Source: an uncultured delta proteobacterium (GTDB lineage Bacteria; Myxococcota_A; Polyangia; Polyangiales; Ga0077539). Taken from it: a DNA stretch of 40,740 nt. Below, one piece after another: positions 1 through 7,393 of the stretch (its first letter is position 1; each line of letters starts with the position of its first letter). The stretch covers positions 1 through 40,740 of the forward strand of contig CAIMWA010000179.1 of assembly GCA_903845045.1 (NCBI GenBank), in the 5' to 3' direction. A model generated the notes under the pieces. The model saw nothing but the letters and a program-made list of their open reading frames with translations. It had not been told where the DNA came from and made no database searches. Both the position numbers and the translations under genes were made by a program.

Positions 1-288
1 GAAGGAGGTGGGCTGGGCCGGGAACTTCGAAGCGGTCGGCGAGCCGGACGGCGTCGGGCCGGCGGAGGCGAAGCTGGCGATGCTGTTCTCCGACGACTGG
101 TTGAAGTACGAGGTCTCGCCCTGGTAGATCTTCGAGATGTTCCCCGTGGCTTCCGCGGTCTTCGAGCGCTTCACGTAGCGCGAGAAGGCCGGAATGGCGA
201 CCGCCGCGAGGATGCCGAGGATCACGACGACGATCATGAGCTCGACGAGGGTGAAGCCGGCGAGCATCTTCTTCATGGAACGCTTCAT
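1..288 (-). CDS. Type IV prepilin (PilA-like), 3' part cut by window edge
   Basis: The first 96 codons are present and the frame is still open at the left edge. The start ATG at 288-286 has GGAG 7 bases upstream. A short basic leader (about 11 residues, many Lys/Arg) ends in G-F-T-L-V-E-L, the prepilin peptidase cleavage and N-methylation site, with Phe at +1 and Glu at +5. A hydrophobic helix follows ([16 protein letters not shown]), then a charged stretch ([11 protein letters not shown]) and a Tyr/Phe-containing segment typical of major pilins of Myxococcota. Established role: pilin or pseudopilin subunit inserted in the inner membrane and assembled into a fibre. The length and C-terminal disulfide region cannot be seen, so PilA versus a type II secretion pseudopilin is undecided; the sigma-54-type promoter upstream favours a pilA gene. 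Confidence 0.93.
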   Translation of the reverse strand, partial: MKRSMKKMLAGFTLVELMIVVVILGILAAVAIPAFSRYVKRSKTAEATGNISKIYQGETSYFNQSSENSIASFASAGPTPSGSPTASKFPAQPTSF

Positions 289-374
289 GGGGGGGTCTCC
301 GTCCGTTGACGCTCGATGCGGCCCGAGGGATTCGGGCTCGATCAGGGTCGGGATTCGCGGACGTTTTAGGGGTC

Positions 375-390
375 TGCAGGGCGCGTGCCA
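375..390 (-). promoter_or_regulatory. Candidate sigma-54 (-24/-12) promoter for the prepilin
   Basis: On the minus strand the site reads TGGCACG-N4-CTGCA. It differs from the consensus TGGCACG-N4-TTGCW at one base and keeps the invariant GG and GC at the required 10-base spacing. The predicted start is near 364, giving a 5' leader of about 75 bases to the ATG at 288. Family knowledge: pilA genes in Myxococcus and Pseudomonas are sigma-54 dependent with the PilR activator, so location and orientation agree. Confidence 0.72.
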
Positions 391-481
391 GAGCTTGCGG
401 CTGCCGGGCTTCGGGCCGCTGAACCCGCGATATTCCCTGCTTTTGGCGAAATTGATGGTCGCGCCGATGCCACGCGGGGAC

Positions 482-525
482 CTCCGACGGCCTCCATGGG
501 CCCGTCGGAGTGACGAAAATCGTCA
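482..525. repeat. Two adjacent dyads upstream of the pilin promoter
   Basis: First dyad: CTCCGACGG (482-490) pairs perfectly with CCGTCGGAG (502-510) across an 11-base loop. Second dyad: TGACGA (511-516) pairs with TCGTCA (520-525) across AAA. They abut and lie roughly 120-160 bp upstream of the predicted pilin transcription start, where enhancer sites for sigma-54 activators usually are. A terminator of an unseen plus-strand transcript is the alternative, but there is no T tract. The function is inference; the base pairing is visible. Confidence 0.5.
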
Positions 526-730
526 GTAGAGCCGCCGCGTTCCGTCGGCCCGCAGCGGACGGCGACGCTTCCAGGTTCCGCGTGACCCACGGACCGGCCG
601 CCGAGCCATCGCGCACGTGTCACGCGGATCGAGGGCGGGGCGCGCGGAGGGCAAACCCGGCGGTCACCGCTGCGATGGACGGCGCACGGCTGCACCGCCG
701 AACCGGGACGCCGCGGGCGCAAACACGAAT

Positions 731-771
731 GGGTCCGACCGCAACCCATCAATGGTGCGTCTGTCGGACCC
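731..771 (-). terminator. Long inverted repeat after tRNA-Thr, possible terminator
   Basis: GGGTCCGAC (731-739) and GTCGGACCC (763-771) are perfect 9-bp arms around a 23-base loop that contains a second small hairpin (CCAT-CA-ATGG, 746-755). It begins about 18 bases after the tRNA 3' end in the direction of tRNA transcription. The following bases contain only a weak T tract (TTT), so it could be a terminator or a 3' processing signal. Confidence 0.45.
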
Positions 772-788
772 CGATCGCGTATCTCTTG

Positions 789-860
789 AGCCACCCATCG
801 GATTTGAACCGACGACCTGCGGTTTACGAAACCGCTGCTCTACCCCTGAGCTAGGGTGGC
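789..860 (-). tRNA. tRNA-Thr, anticodon CGU
   Basis: A full cloverleaf folds on the minus strand: acceptor stem GCCACCC/GGGTGGC, D arm closed by GCTC/GAGC, anticodon stem GCGGT/ACCGC with loop TTCGTAA (anticodon CGT, reading ACG), and T arm GTCGG/CCGAT with loop TTCAAAT. The discriminator base is T (U in RNA) and the 3' CCA is not encoded, so it must be added after transcription. ACG is a common Thr codon in this GC-rich genome. The transcript would begin near 872 from the promoter listed at 879-906. Confidence 0.96.
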
Positions 861-878
861 GTTGCAGTAGGGGCGCCG

Positions 879-906
879 CTTTTATCACACCCACGACGGC
901 GTGCAA
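879..906 (-). promoter_or_regulatory. Probable sigma-70-type promoter of tRNA-Thr
   Basis: On the minus strand TTGCAC (906-901), a 16-base spacer and TAAAAG (884-879) precede the tRNA 5' end by 18 bases. TTTTA is one of few AT-rich spots in the region. The -35 matches the consensus only at TTG plus weak positions, so the call is moderate. Confidence 0.5.
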
Positions 907-973
907 GAGGAGAAATGACTGCGGGTGTCCGCGGCCACGGCGCGGCGTACGATGCGCCGCAGCGAGAGGCACG

Positions 974-2002
974 ATGATCGATCTACGTTCCGATACGGTG
1001 ACGCGCCCGACGGCAGCGATGCGCGAGGCGATGCTGCTGGCAAGTGTCGGTGACGACGTCTTCGCCGAGGATCCGACGGTGAACGCGCTGCAGGAGCGCG
1101 TCGCCGCGTTGCTCGGGCACGAGGCGGCGCTCTTCGTCCCCTCCGGGACCATGGCCAACCAGATCGCGTTGCAGCTTCACGCGCGTGCGGGCGAAGAGGT
1201 GCTCGTCGCCGACGGAGCCCACTGCCTCTGGTACGAGTCCGGGGCAGCGTCGGCGATCGCCGGGGTCCAGCTCGTGTCCATCGGACGCGAAGGAGCCGTC
1301 ACCCCCTCCGACATCGCGGCGGCGATGCGCCCGTCGGTGGACTGGTGCCCGCGAACCGCCGCCGTCGTCCTCGAGAACACCCACAACCGGGCCGGCGGGC
1401 GGGTGATCGGCGTCGAGTCCGTCGCCACCGCCGTCCGCGCTGCGCACGACGCGGGGTTGACGGTGCACCTCGACGGCGCTCGGCTGTTCAACGCCGCGGT
1501 TCGGCTCGGGGCGGCGCCGCGAGACGTCGTCGCCGGCGCCGACACGGTGTGCGTGTGTCTCAGCAAGGGCCTCGGCGCGCCAGTGGGCTCCGTGCTCGCC
1601 GGATCGGCTTCGCGCATCCGGGACGCGCGCCGTCTTCGAAAGCGCATGGGCGGCGGCATGCGCCAGGTCGGCCTCCTCGCGGCCGCGGGCCTGTACGCGC
1701 TCGACCATCACGTTCAACGCCTCGTCGAGGATCACGACGCGGCCACCGATTTCGCCGCAGTCATGGCGCGCGCACCGGGCGTCGCCGTGGTCCCACCGGA
1801 CACCAACATCGTCATGGTCGATCTCGTCGATGACGTCGGGCGCACGGCGGCGAGCGTCGTCGAGCGTTCGAGGGAGCGCGGTGTGCTCATGTCGGCCTTC
1901 GGTCCGCGTCGCGTCCGCGTGGTCACGCACCTCGACGTGAGCCGCTCGCAGGTGCTCGAGGCAGCAGCCACGCTCGCCGACGTGCTCCGGGGCCCGGCGT
2001 GA
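974..2002 (+). CDS. ltaA: L-threonine aldolase (PLP-dependent)
   Basis: The 342-residue protein belongs to the fold-type I PLP family that splits L-threonine (or allo-threonine) into glycine and acetaldehyde in the cytoplasm. It opens with the family hallmark [10 protein letters not shown]. Other signs are PSGTMAN (about 56-62) for phosphate binding, H-L-D-G-A-R with Asp167 facing the PLP pyridine nitrogen, and C-L-S-K-G-L-G-A-P with Lys198 as the Schiff-base lysine. Length is normal for the family. ATG 974 was chosen because GAGAGG lies about 6 bases upstream and the conserved N-terminus begins there; the open frame continues upstream into the tRNA and should not be used. A possible -10 box TACGAT lies at 948-953. 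Its stop overlaps the start of the next gene by 4 bases (GTGA). Confidence 0.93.
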   Translation: MIDLRSDTVTRPTAAMREAMLLASVGDDVFAEDPTVNALQERVAALLGHEAALFVPSGTMANQIALQLHARAGEEVLVADGAHCLWYESGAASAIAGVQLVSIGREGAVTPSDIAAAMRPSVDWCPRTAAVVLENTHNRAGGRVIGVESVATAVRAAHDAGLTVHLDGARLFNAAVRLGAAPRDVVAGADTVCVCLSKGLGAPVGSVLAGSASRIRDARRLRKRMGGGMRQVGLLAAAGLYALDHHVQRLVEDHDAATDFAAVMARAPGVAVVPPDTNIVMVDLVDDVGRTAASVVERSRERGVLMSAFGPRRVRVVTHLDVSRSQVLEAAATLADVLRGPA

Positions 2003-3213
2003 CCCGCGCGGCCCTCATCGCCGCGGGAATGCTCGGGGCGTGCGCGGTGGTGCGTCCGGCGCCGATGCTCGACGGCTTGGCGGCGGGCGATCGTGCGTAC
2101 GCCGCCGGCCGCTTCGTCGAGGCCGCATCGGCCTACGAACGCGCATCGATGGCTGCGCGAACGGCCGCGGACCGGGACGATGCTCGCTACCGCGCGGCCA
2201 TGGCGTGTCGTCGCGGCGGGGACGACGCGTGCACCGCCCGACTCCTCGCCGTCCCTTCGGCCAGCGGCCCTTGGGACGCGCGTTCGCGCATCGCCTTCGA
2301 GGGCGCCGCGCGGGTGATCCGCGATGGGGCGTCGGGCGACGTCGCAGCCGCGGTGCAGACCCTCGACGCGCTCATCACCGAGGAGCCGTCGACGGGGCCC
2401 GCGCGGTCTGCGTTGCGCGTGGTCCTCGAGCACCTCGATGCGCAGGATCCTTCGTCGTCGGGCTCCATCACGTGGCTGGCGGCGGTGGCAGCGCGACCGA
2501 CCGTGCGGGCGACGCTGCTCCTCGAGTCGGTGCTCGCCGAGCGCGCGGTGCGCCTCGCAAATCGGGGCGATGCGGCGTCGGCGGCGGCCGTGTGGCGCGA
2601 GTGCCTGGCGACGGTCCCGTACCCGGACAACAGCCACTGGGACGACGGACACGTCGCCCTGGCGCGGCTCGAGCGCGGGGCAGGGGACCCTAGGGGCGCC
2701 ATCGCGACGCTCGATCGGATGCTCGCCGTCCTCGAGGCTTCGTGGGGGAACGGTAGCTACGATGCGCCGCGCTTCGCCGAGGGCGCGATGCTCCGGGCGG
2801 AGATCCTTCGCGACGACCTGGGAGATCCGCGGGCCGCCGCCGATGCGTTCCATCGGGTGTATGCGCAGCACCGCTCGTCCCGGCTGCGCGACGATGCGCT
2901 GTGGAGCGAAGCCGTGCTGCGTCGCGGCTTCGATGCCGCCGGGGCGTGCGCGGTGATGCGAACCTTGTTCGACGAGTTTCCGTGCCAGCGCTTCGGCGAG
3001 CGCGCGCGGCGGGGCCTCGGGGCGTGCGGAGGATCCCCGTCACGGCCCGCGCGGTGCGGGCCGGCGGGCGAGGATCAGTCCTCGTCGTCGGCGACCTCTT
3101 CGGTGTCGTCGAGGTCGTCGTCGTCGTCGCCGTCGAAATCGCCGGCGTCGTCGTCATCGCCGGCGGCGTCGACGGACTCGAACTTGAGCTCGATGCCCAC
3201 GTCCGCGAGCTGA
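1999..3213 (+). CDS. TPR-type lipoprotein of unknown function
   Basis: The 404-residue protein starts with GTG inside the ltaA stop, so it is translationally coupled. A short hydrophobic N-terminus ends in the lipobox M-L-G-A-C (Cys near 15), indicating a lipoprotein. The body is Ala-rich alpha-helical repeats of TPR or Sel1-like type (for example [44 protein letters not shown]), followed by two Cys-containing helices near 310-345. The last ~46 residues are an odd Ser-rich tail encoded entirely in DNA antisense to the acidic C-terminus of the convergent gene at 3075-3446. This tail may be a by-product of the overlap. No catalytic motif is visible; a scaffold role in the envelope is inference. 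Confidence 0.75.
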   Translation: MTRAALIAAGMLGACAVVRPAPMLDGLAAGDRAYAAGRFVEAASAYERASMAARTAADRDDARYRAAMACRRGGDDACTARLLAVPSASGPWDARSRIAFEGAARVIRDGASGDVAAAVQTLDALITEEPSTGPARSALRVVLEHLDAQDPSSSGSITWLAAVAARPTVRATLLLESVLAERAVRLANRGDAASAAAVWRECLATVPYPDNSHWDDGHVALARLERGAGDPRGAIATLDRMLAVLEASWGNGSYDAPRFAEGAMLRAEILRDDLGDPRAAADAFHRVYAQHRSSRLRDDALWSEAVLRRGFDAAGACAVMRTLFDEFPCQRFGERARRGLGACGGSPSRPARCGPAGEDQSSSSATSSVSSRSSSSSPSKSPASSSSPAASTDSNLSSMPTSAS

Positions 3214-3446
3214 GACTCGAGCAGGTCGAGAAGCTCGTCCACGTCCTCGCCGGACCACTCCTCGAGCGCGTCACCGAGGAAGTCGTAGAAGTCGGTGTCG
3301 ATGCGCCGCTCGATCTCCTCGACCTGATCCTCGCTGAAGGAGTCGAGGATGTCGTCGCGCAGCGTCTCGGTGTCGCCCTCTTCGATCGCGTCTTGCGCCG
3401 AGAGCCGGATCTGCTTCACCGCGCGCTTGTCCAACAGGATTTCCAT
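3075..3446 (-). CDS. Small acidic protein of unknown function
   Basis: The 123-residue protein is not recognised. ATG at 3446-3444 is preceded by AAGGA with 7-base spacing, a good ribosome site. Residues 1-90 look like a compact helical domain ([49 protein letters not shown]). The last ~30 residues are almost only Asp, Glu, Ala and Gly, including runs of four and five Asp. The coding frame is convincing: the ribosome site fits and third positions are GC-rich. A perfect -35 TTGACA lies upstream at 3495-3490, with a weak -10 (ATTGAT, 3472-3467). The 3' 139 bp overlap the end of the convergent lipoprotein gene. An acidic tail could bind basic proteins or divalent metals; this is speculation. Confidence 0.82.
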   Translation of the reverse strand: MEILLDKRAVKQIRLSAQDAIEEGDTETLRDDILDSFSEDQVEEIERRIDTDFYDFLGDALEEWSGEDVDELLDLLESQLADVGIELKFESVDAAGDDDDAGDFDGDDDDDLDDTEEVADDED

Positions 3447-3486
3447 GGCCGTTCCTTGCGGGCCGGATCAATCACAGGCGCGACGA

Positions 3487-3500
3487 CGTTGTCAACAACG
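3487..3500. promoter_or_regulatory. Inverted repeat in divergent promoter region (candidate operator)
   Basis: CGTTGT-CA-ACAACG is a perfect 6-bp dyad around a 2-base centre. It overlaps the TTGACA -35 element of the minus gene (3495-3490) and lies about 40-50 bp upstream of the plus gene's TATCAT box (3542-3547). A repressor bound here could affect both genes. No known regulator consensus was matched. Confidence 0.45.
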
Positions 3501-3555
3501 CATTCTCGCCGCATCGGCTGGCGGCGCCGTGGAGGCGTCTCTATCATGCGGCGCC

Positions 3556-4215
3556 GTGCGTGCGACGACCTCTTTCCGGGCCGCGTTGGGGTGCGTGGCC
3601 GCTGCGCTCGCGGCGCTCGTGCCGGCATCCGCTTGGGCACAGGAGAGCCCGTCGGCGACCGCAGCGCTCGCTCCGGAGGCGCCGTTCCGGTCCCACCGCG
3701 TGCTGCACGTCGGGGTGACGACGTCGGCGATCCTTCGCGCAGATTCGGTGTGTCCGTCGGATCAGACGCTCTGTCCGCTGGGCGGGGGCGGCGGCATCGT
3801 CGTCGCTGTCGGTCGCCGTGTCTCCGCGCACCGCGAGTGGAACCTCGGCTACGAGCTCTCGGTGCGCAACGCGCGCAATTTCTTCAACTCCGCCACGCTT
3901 CAAGAGCTTCGGTTCGAGCACCGATGGATGTTCGCGTCGCCGCGCACCAACCTCGAGGGCTTCGCGGGCCTCGGCGGGGGCCTCGTGGCGTACGGCGAGC
4001 GCTTCGGCGTCACGACGCTCGGACCCTCCGTCGGCATCTCCGCGGGAGCGTCGTACGGGCTCTCCGCGTTCGTGAGCCTCGGCGTCATGATGCGCGTCGA
4101 GGCGCTCCGCTTCCTCGTACCGTTCGACACCGGCGACGGCGTACGCCGCAGCGACGGAGGCATCGCGACGGTGCTCCTCGACTTCGCGGTGGTCGCGACG
4201 TTTCGGGGTCCGTGA
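3556..4215 (+). CDS. Secreted outer-membrane beta-barrel-like protein
   Basis: The 219-residue protein begins with a signal peptide (basic R near the start, hydrophobic A-L-A-A-L-V-P-A-S, cleavage after A-W-A). The mature part is rich in short alternating Gly/aromatic strands (GGGGGIVVAVGRRVSAH, LEGFAGLGGGLVAYGERF, SVGISAGASYGLSAFVSLGV) typical of small outer-membrane barrels. Two Cys near residue 60 (SVCPSDQTLCP) may form a disulfide. No family was recognised. GTG 3556 was chosen because it sits directly before the signal peptide; there is no Shine-Dalgarno site, but TATCAT at 3542-3547 lies 8 bases upstream, pointing to a nearly leaderless mRNA. The frame stays open upstream to 3349, but that would put non-signal sequence before the signal peptide. 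Confidence 0.75.
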   Translation: MRATTSFRAALGCVAAALAALVPASAWAQESPSATAALAPEAPFRSHRVLHVGVTTSAILRADSVCPSDQTLCPLGGGGGIVVAVGRRVSAHREWNLGYELSVRNARNFFNSATLQELRFEHRWMFASPRTNLEGFAGLGGGLVAYGERFGVTTLGPSVGISAGASYGLSAFVSLGVMMRVEALRFLVPFDTGDGVRRSDGGIATVLLDFAVVATFRGP

Positions 4216-4237
4216 TGGCGGCGCTCCGCGGTTCTTC

Positions 4238-4267
4238 TTGACGCTGGGGGCCGCGGCGGTGTGGAAT
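4238..4267 (+). promoter_or_regulatory. Probable promoter of the FHA signalling cluster
   Basis: TTGACG (4238-4243), an 18-base spacer and TGGAAT (4262-4267) match the sigma-70 consensus at 5/6 and 4/6. The predicted start near 4274 leaves a leader of only about 6 bases before ATG 4280, which has no Shine-Dalgarno site. Confidence 0.55.
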
Positions 4268-4279
4268 CGCCGTTCAGTC

Positions 4280-5641
4280 ATGCAGTGCTCGAACTGCGGG
4301 CGGGTCAACCCAGCGACGGCGGTCTACTGCCTCGACTGTGGTCACAAGCTCCGCGAGACCGCGAATGTCCCCGCCTCCCCCGTCGGCCCATTTGCGCCCG
4401 CGGCGGCCGCGCCATCGCTCGAGCGCTGCGGCCGGTGCGGCGTCGACAATCCCCCGGCAGTTCGCTTCTGTCGGATGTGCGGCTTCGAGCTTCGTGCGCC
4501 CGCCGAGGTGCCGGTCGTGGCGCCTCCGCAGCCCGCGCCCCCGGTACCTGCGGTAGCGCTGGTGGTGCCCTTGGGGCCGCCGCCGCCGGCCATGCCGCCG
4601 CCGGGAGCACCGGTGCCCGTCGGTCTAGCCCCGGTGGCACCCGTGCTCCCGCCGACGCCGGTGGTGGTGCCCGCCGCTCCTCCCGAACCGGTCGCCGGTC
4701 CCGTGTCTTGTCCGCGTTGCGGGTCGGCGTTCGACCGCTCGATGTCGTTCTGTGGCGTGTGCGGGCTTCCGGCGTCCGAGATCGTCGCGAGCGCGCGTCC
4801 GGCGGTCGCTGCGGCAGCGGTCGCCGTCGTCGCGCCCGCGGTGGTCCCCGCGGCACCCGCGGCACCCGCGGTGGTGGTGGCGTCGGGAGCAGAACCGCGG
4901 GGTGCGGAGGCTCGCACCGACAACTTCGGGGCCGTGGCCGCGCAGGCGGGACCGCAGCTCGTCACGATCCTGAAGGACGGCTCCGAGGGCCCGGTGCATC
5001 GGCTCACCGGCGCGGTCACGGACATCGGTCGCTACGAGGGCAGCATCACGCTGTCCGACGACCCGTACCTCTCGCCACGTCACGCGCGCCTGCAGCGCCG
5101 GGGCGACCGTTTCTACCTTCGCGACCTCGGCTCGGTGAACGGCATCTTCTTGCGCCTCCGCGAGCCGATGGAGCTGCAGCACGGCGACGTCGTACTCGTC
5201 GGCCAGCAGGTGCTTAAGCTCGAGCTTCTCGCGGACGCCGAGGTGAGCCTCGGCCCGGTGATGCACTATGGCGTGATGCTCTTCGGCACCCCCGAACAGC
5301 CGCGCGTCGCGCGTCTCGTGCAACTCACCTCCGAGGGCGTGCCGCGGGACGTCTACCACCTCTACCGCGACGAGACCGTCATCGGCCGCGAGAGCGGGGA
5401 CCTCGTGTTCACCGACGACGTGTTCCTGTCGCGGCGCCACGTCGCAGTGCGTGTCGACCGGGCGCATCGCCGAGTGCATGTGCGCGATCTGGGCAGCTCG
5501 AACGGAACGCTGGTGTTGTTTCGAGGTGAGCGTGAGATCGCGGACGGCGACGTGTTCCGCATCGGACACCATTTGTTTCGGTTCGACGGATCGCCCCGCG
5601 GCGGTTCGTCCGGGGTCTCGCCCGGAAACGCCGGACGATGA
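4280..5641 (+). CDS. Triple zinc-ribbon, double-FHA signalling protein
   Basis: The 453-residue protein has three four-Cys zinc ribbons: C3/C6/C17/C20, C50/C53/C64/C67 and C144/C147/C158/C161. Pro/Ala/Val-rich linkers separate them. Two FHA domains follow: FHA1 about 228-315 (GR 250-251, SPRH 265-268, NG 287-288) and FHA2 about 345-436 (GR 369-370, SRRH 384-387, NGT 408-410). FHA domains bind phosphothreonine peptides, so this is a cytoplasmic adaptor that reads phosphorylation; the ribbons may bind another protein or nucleic acid. In FHA1 the usual NGT is NGI. ATG 4280 was chosen because the first ribbon begins right after it. Its stop overlaps the PP2C start (ATGA), so the two products should be made together. 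Confidence 0.88.
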   Translation: MQCSNCGRVNPATAVYCLDCGHKLRETANVPASPVGPFAPAAAAPSLERCGRCGVDNPPAVRFCRMCGFELRAPAEVPVVAPPQPAPPVPAVALVVPLGPPPPAMPPPGAPVPVGLAPVAPVLPPTPVVVPAAPPEPVAGPVSCPRCGSAFDRSMSFCGVCGLPASEIVASARPAVAAAAVAVVAPAVVPAAPAAPAVVVASGAEPRGAEARTDNFGAVAAQAGPQLVTILKDGSEGPVHRLTGAVTDIGRYEGSITLSDDPYLSPRHARLQRRGDRFYLRDLGSVNGIFLRLREPMELQHGDVVLVGQQVLKLELLADAEVSLGPVMHYGVMLFGTPEQPRVARLVQLTSEGVPRDVYHLYRDETVIGRESGDLVFTDDVFLSRRHVAVRVDRAHRRVHVRDLGSSNGTLVLFRGEREIADGDVFRIGHHLFRFDGSPRGGSSGVSPGNAGR

Positions 5642-7362
5642 CCGACCACGCCGACGACGGAGCCGCGAAGGTCGAGGAGGCTGGGGCAGTGGGGGAACCG
5701 AACGGCCTGCACGGGGAGGCGCCGGACACGGCGACCAAGGGCGGTCCCGACGACGCCACGCCGGCGGCGGTGGATGCATCGACTGCGGTCGAAACGTCGG
5801 CTGCGGTCGAAGCGCCGGCTGCGGTCGAAGCGTCGGCTGCGGTCGAAGCGCCGGCCGTGGAGAGCGTAGCGGAGACCGACGCGACTCCCGCGTCGGAGCC
5901 GTCGGTCGTCGAGGCTGCTCCTGCGGCGTCGTCGTCGCCCGACGCGCGTCCGGCGGCGCCGGATGAGGGCGTCGACCTCTCGTCGACGGAGAGCGCGGTG
6001 GGCCGGCTGAGCGAGCCTTCGCCGGCGATCACGACGGAGTCGATTCCTTCGCCGGACCCGCCGCGCAAGGTCACGCTGCGCGTCGCCGGCGCCACGGACG
6101 TCGGGCGCATTCGCGACCACAACGAAGACAACTTCGTCCTGGCGGACCTCACCCACGAGACGCGGGGCGTCGATGCCGTCGGGCCGGTGATCGACGTCGG
6201 TCCGCGCGGACTGCTCCTGGCGGTGTGCGACGGCATGGGCGGCGCGCTCGCCGGCGAGGTCGCGAGCCAGATGGCCGTCGACGTGATCCACGCGATCATG
6301 CAGGAGAGCTCTTCGCCCGACGACGCCGACGAATTCGCCCAGACGCTGGTGACGGCGGTGCAGGAGGCGGGCGCTCGGATCTTCCTCGCTGCGAAGACGA
6401 ACCGGAACCAGCACGGCATGGGCACGACGTCCACCGTCGCGGGGGTGTACGGCCAGACGCTGTTCGTGGGTCAGGTCGGTGATTCCCGCGCGTACCTCTT
6501 CCGCGGCGGACGGCTCCGGCAGGTAACCAAGGACCAGTCGCTGGTCTCGAAGCTCATCGAGGCCGGTCGGCTGACCGAGGAGCAGGCCGAGAGCTACGAG
6601 CACGCGCACATCATCCTGCAGGCCTTGGGCACCGCCGACGCGGTGTCGGTGGACCTGTCGTTCGTCGACCTGCGTCGCGGTGACGCGCTGCTCGTGTGCT
6701 CCGACGGGCTCTCGGGCCTCGCGACGCACGATCAGTTGGAAGAGGCGTTGACCGAGCTCGACGATCCCGCGGCGTGCTGCGAGCGGCTCATCGAGGCCGC
6801 GAACGAGGCGGGCGGACACGACAACGTCACCGTCGTCGTGGCGCGCTTCGAGGGCGATCTGCCGGAGCCTTCGCCGGACGACGAGCCCGTCGGGTATCAC
6901 GCCTTCGTGCTCTCGCAGCCTGTCGAGTCGCCGGTCGTGGGCGACGGGGCCGCGGCGCTCAAGCTGCCGGCGTTGCCGCCGCCGGGGTCCGACGTGAAGA
7001 AGGCGCACTCGCTGCCGCCTTCCCGCTCCGAGGCGCCGGTCGCGGGCGAGGACGACGCTTCGCAGCGTTCCAGCGATGGCGATCCCGACGTTCCTCCGAA
7101 GCTTCCGGTGGCGAGTCCCGCGGGTGGCTTCGGTTGGTTCATCGCGGTGCTCGTCGCGGTGGTGCTCACGTTCGTGGCGTGGCGCGCGACGCGACCCGCT
7201 GCGCCTGCGCCGCCGGCGCCATCGGCCGAGGCTGCGCCCGCGGTGACGCCGCTCACGCCGAACGGCGGTGCGGAGCCCACGCTGGTGCCCGCCCCGACCT
7301 GGAACGACGCTCAAGTCGTCGACGCGGGGATCGTTCCGAACGATGGGCCTTCGCGGGACTGA
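5638..7362 (+). CDS. Membrane-anchored PP2C-type Ser/Thr phosphatase
   Basis: The 574-residue protein removes phosphate from Ser/Thr of proteins using two metal ions. Residues 1-145 are a disordered Ala/Val/Glu-rich region with four 6-residue repeats (AVE-A/T-P/S-A). The PP2C domain spans about 146-404 with all metal-site motifs intact: R-D-H-N-E-D-N, V-C-D-G-M-G-G (Asp198), V-G-D-S-R-A-Y (Asp282), C-S-D-G-L-S-G (Asp356) and G-H-D-N (Asp395). After a Pro/Ser linker comes one transmembrane helix at about 497-515 (F-I-A-V-L-V-A-V-V-L) and a short Pro-rich tail. The catalytic domain should face the cytoplasm. It overlaps the FHA adaptor gene by 4 bases and is likely the off-switch for the phosphorylation read by the neighbouring FHA proteins. 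Confidence 0.94.
   Translation: MTDHADDGAAKVEEAGAVGEPNGLHGEAPDTATKGGPDDATPAAVDASTAVETSAAVEAPAAVEASAAVEAPAVESVAETDATPASEPSVVEAAPAASSSPDARPAAPDEGVDLSSTESAVGRLSEPSPAITTESIPSPDPPRKVTLRVAGATDVGRIRDHNEDNFVLADLTHETRGVDAVGPVIDVGPRGLLLAVCDGMGGALAGEVASQMAVDVIHAIMQESSSPDDADEFAQTLVTAVQEAGARIFLAAKTNRNQHGMGTTSTVAGVYGQTLFVGQVGDSRAYLFRGGRLRQVTKDQSLVSKLIEAGRLTEEQAESYEHAHIILQALGTADAVSVDLSFVDLRRGDALLVCSDGLSGLATHDQLEEALTELDDPAACCERLIEAANEAGGHDNVTVVVARFEGDLPEPSPDDEPVGYHAFVLSQPVESPVVGDGAAALKLPALPPPGSDVKKAHSLPPSRSEAPVAGEDDASQRSSDGDPDVPPKLPVASPAGGFGWFIAVLVAVVLTFVAWRATRPAAPAPPAPSAEAAPAVTPLTPNGGAEPTLVPAPTWNDAQVVDAGIVPNDGPSRD
5783..5854 (+). repeat. Four tandem 18-bp repeats inside the PP2C gene
   Basis: Four units of ctgcggtcgaarcgycgg lie at 5783-5800, 5801-5818, 5819-5836 and 5837-5854. 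They differ only at two positions. Each codes for six residues, so copy-number change would lengthen or shorten the disordered N-terminal linker without a frameshift. Confidence 0.85.
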
Positions 7363-7387
7363 CGGACCGCCCGCTGCGCGGTAGGGT
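7359..7387 (+). promoter_or_regulatory. Internal promoter for the FHA-protease gene
   Basis: CTGACG (7359-7364), a 17-base spacer and TAGGGT (7382-7387) lie just before GTG 7394. The 6-base gap between the -10 box and the start codon puts the predicted transcription start on the start codon itself, implying a leaderless mRNA. The -35 overlaps the end of the PP2C gene. Confidence 0.55.
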
Positions 7388-7393
7388 CGCGGC

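Larger units (their letters stand above)
289..788. other. Gene-free control region between prepilin and tRNA-Thr
   Basis: About 500 bp without a believable gene. Open frames here have composition unlike the neighbouring genes and one runs into the tRNA, so they are rejected. The region holds a candidate sigma-54 promoter (375-390), two adjacent dyads (482-525) and a long inverted repeat next to the tRNA 3' end (731-771), each listed separately. Confidence 0.7.

Noticed and set aside
366..794. 142-codon open frame on the minus strand between prepilin and tRNA
   Set aside because: It runs into the tRNA gene and the encoded protein is a random-looking Arg/Pro/Gly mix with no domain or ribosome site.
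789..860. tRNA genes as integration sites for a genomic island (also 32203-32289)
   Set aside because: No integrase, direct repeat of a tRNA 3' end or change in gene style was seen next to either tRNA.
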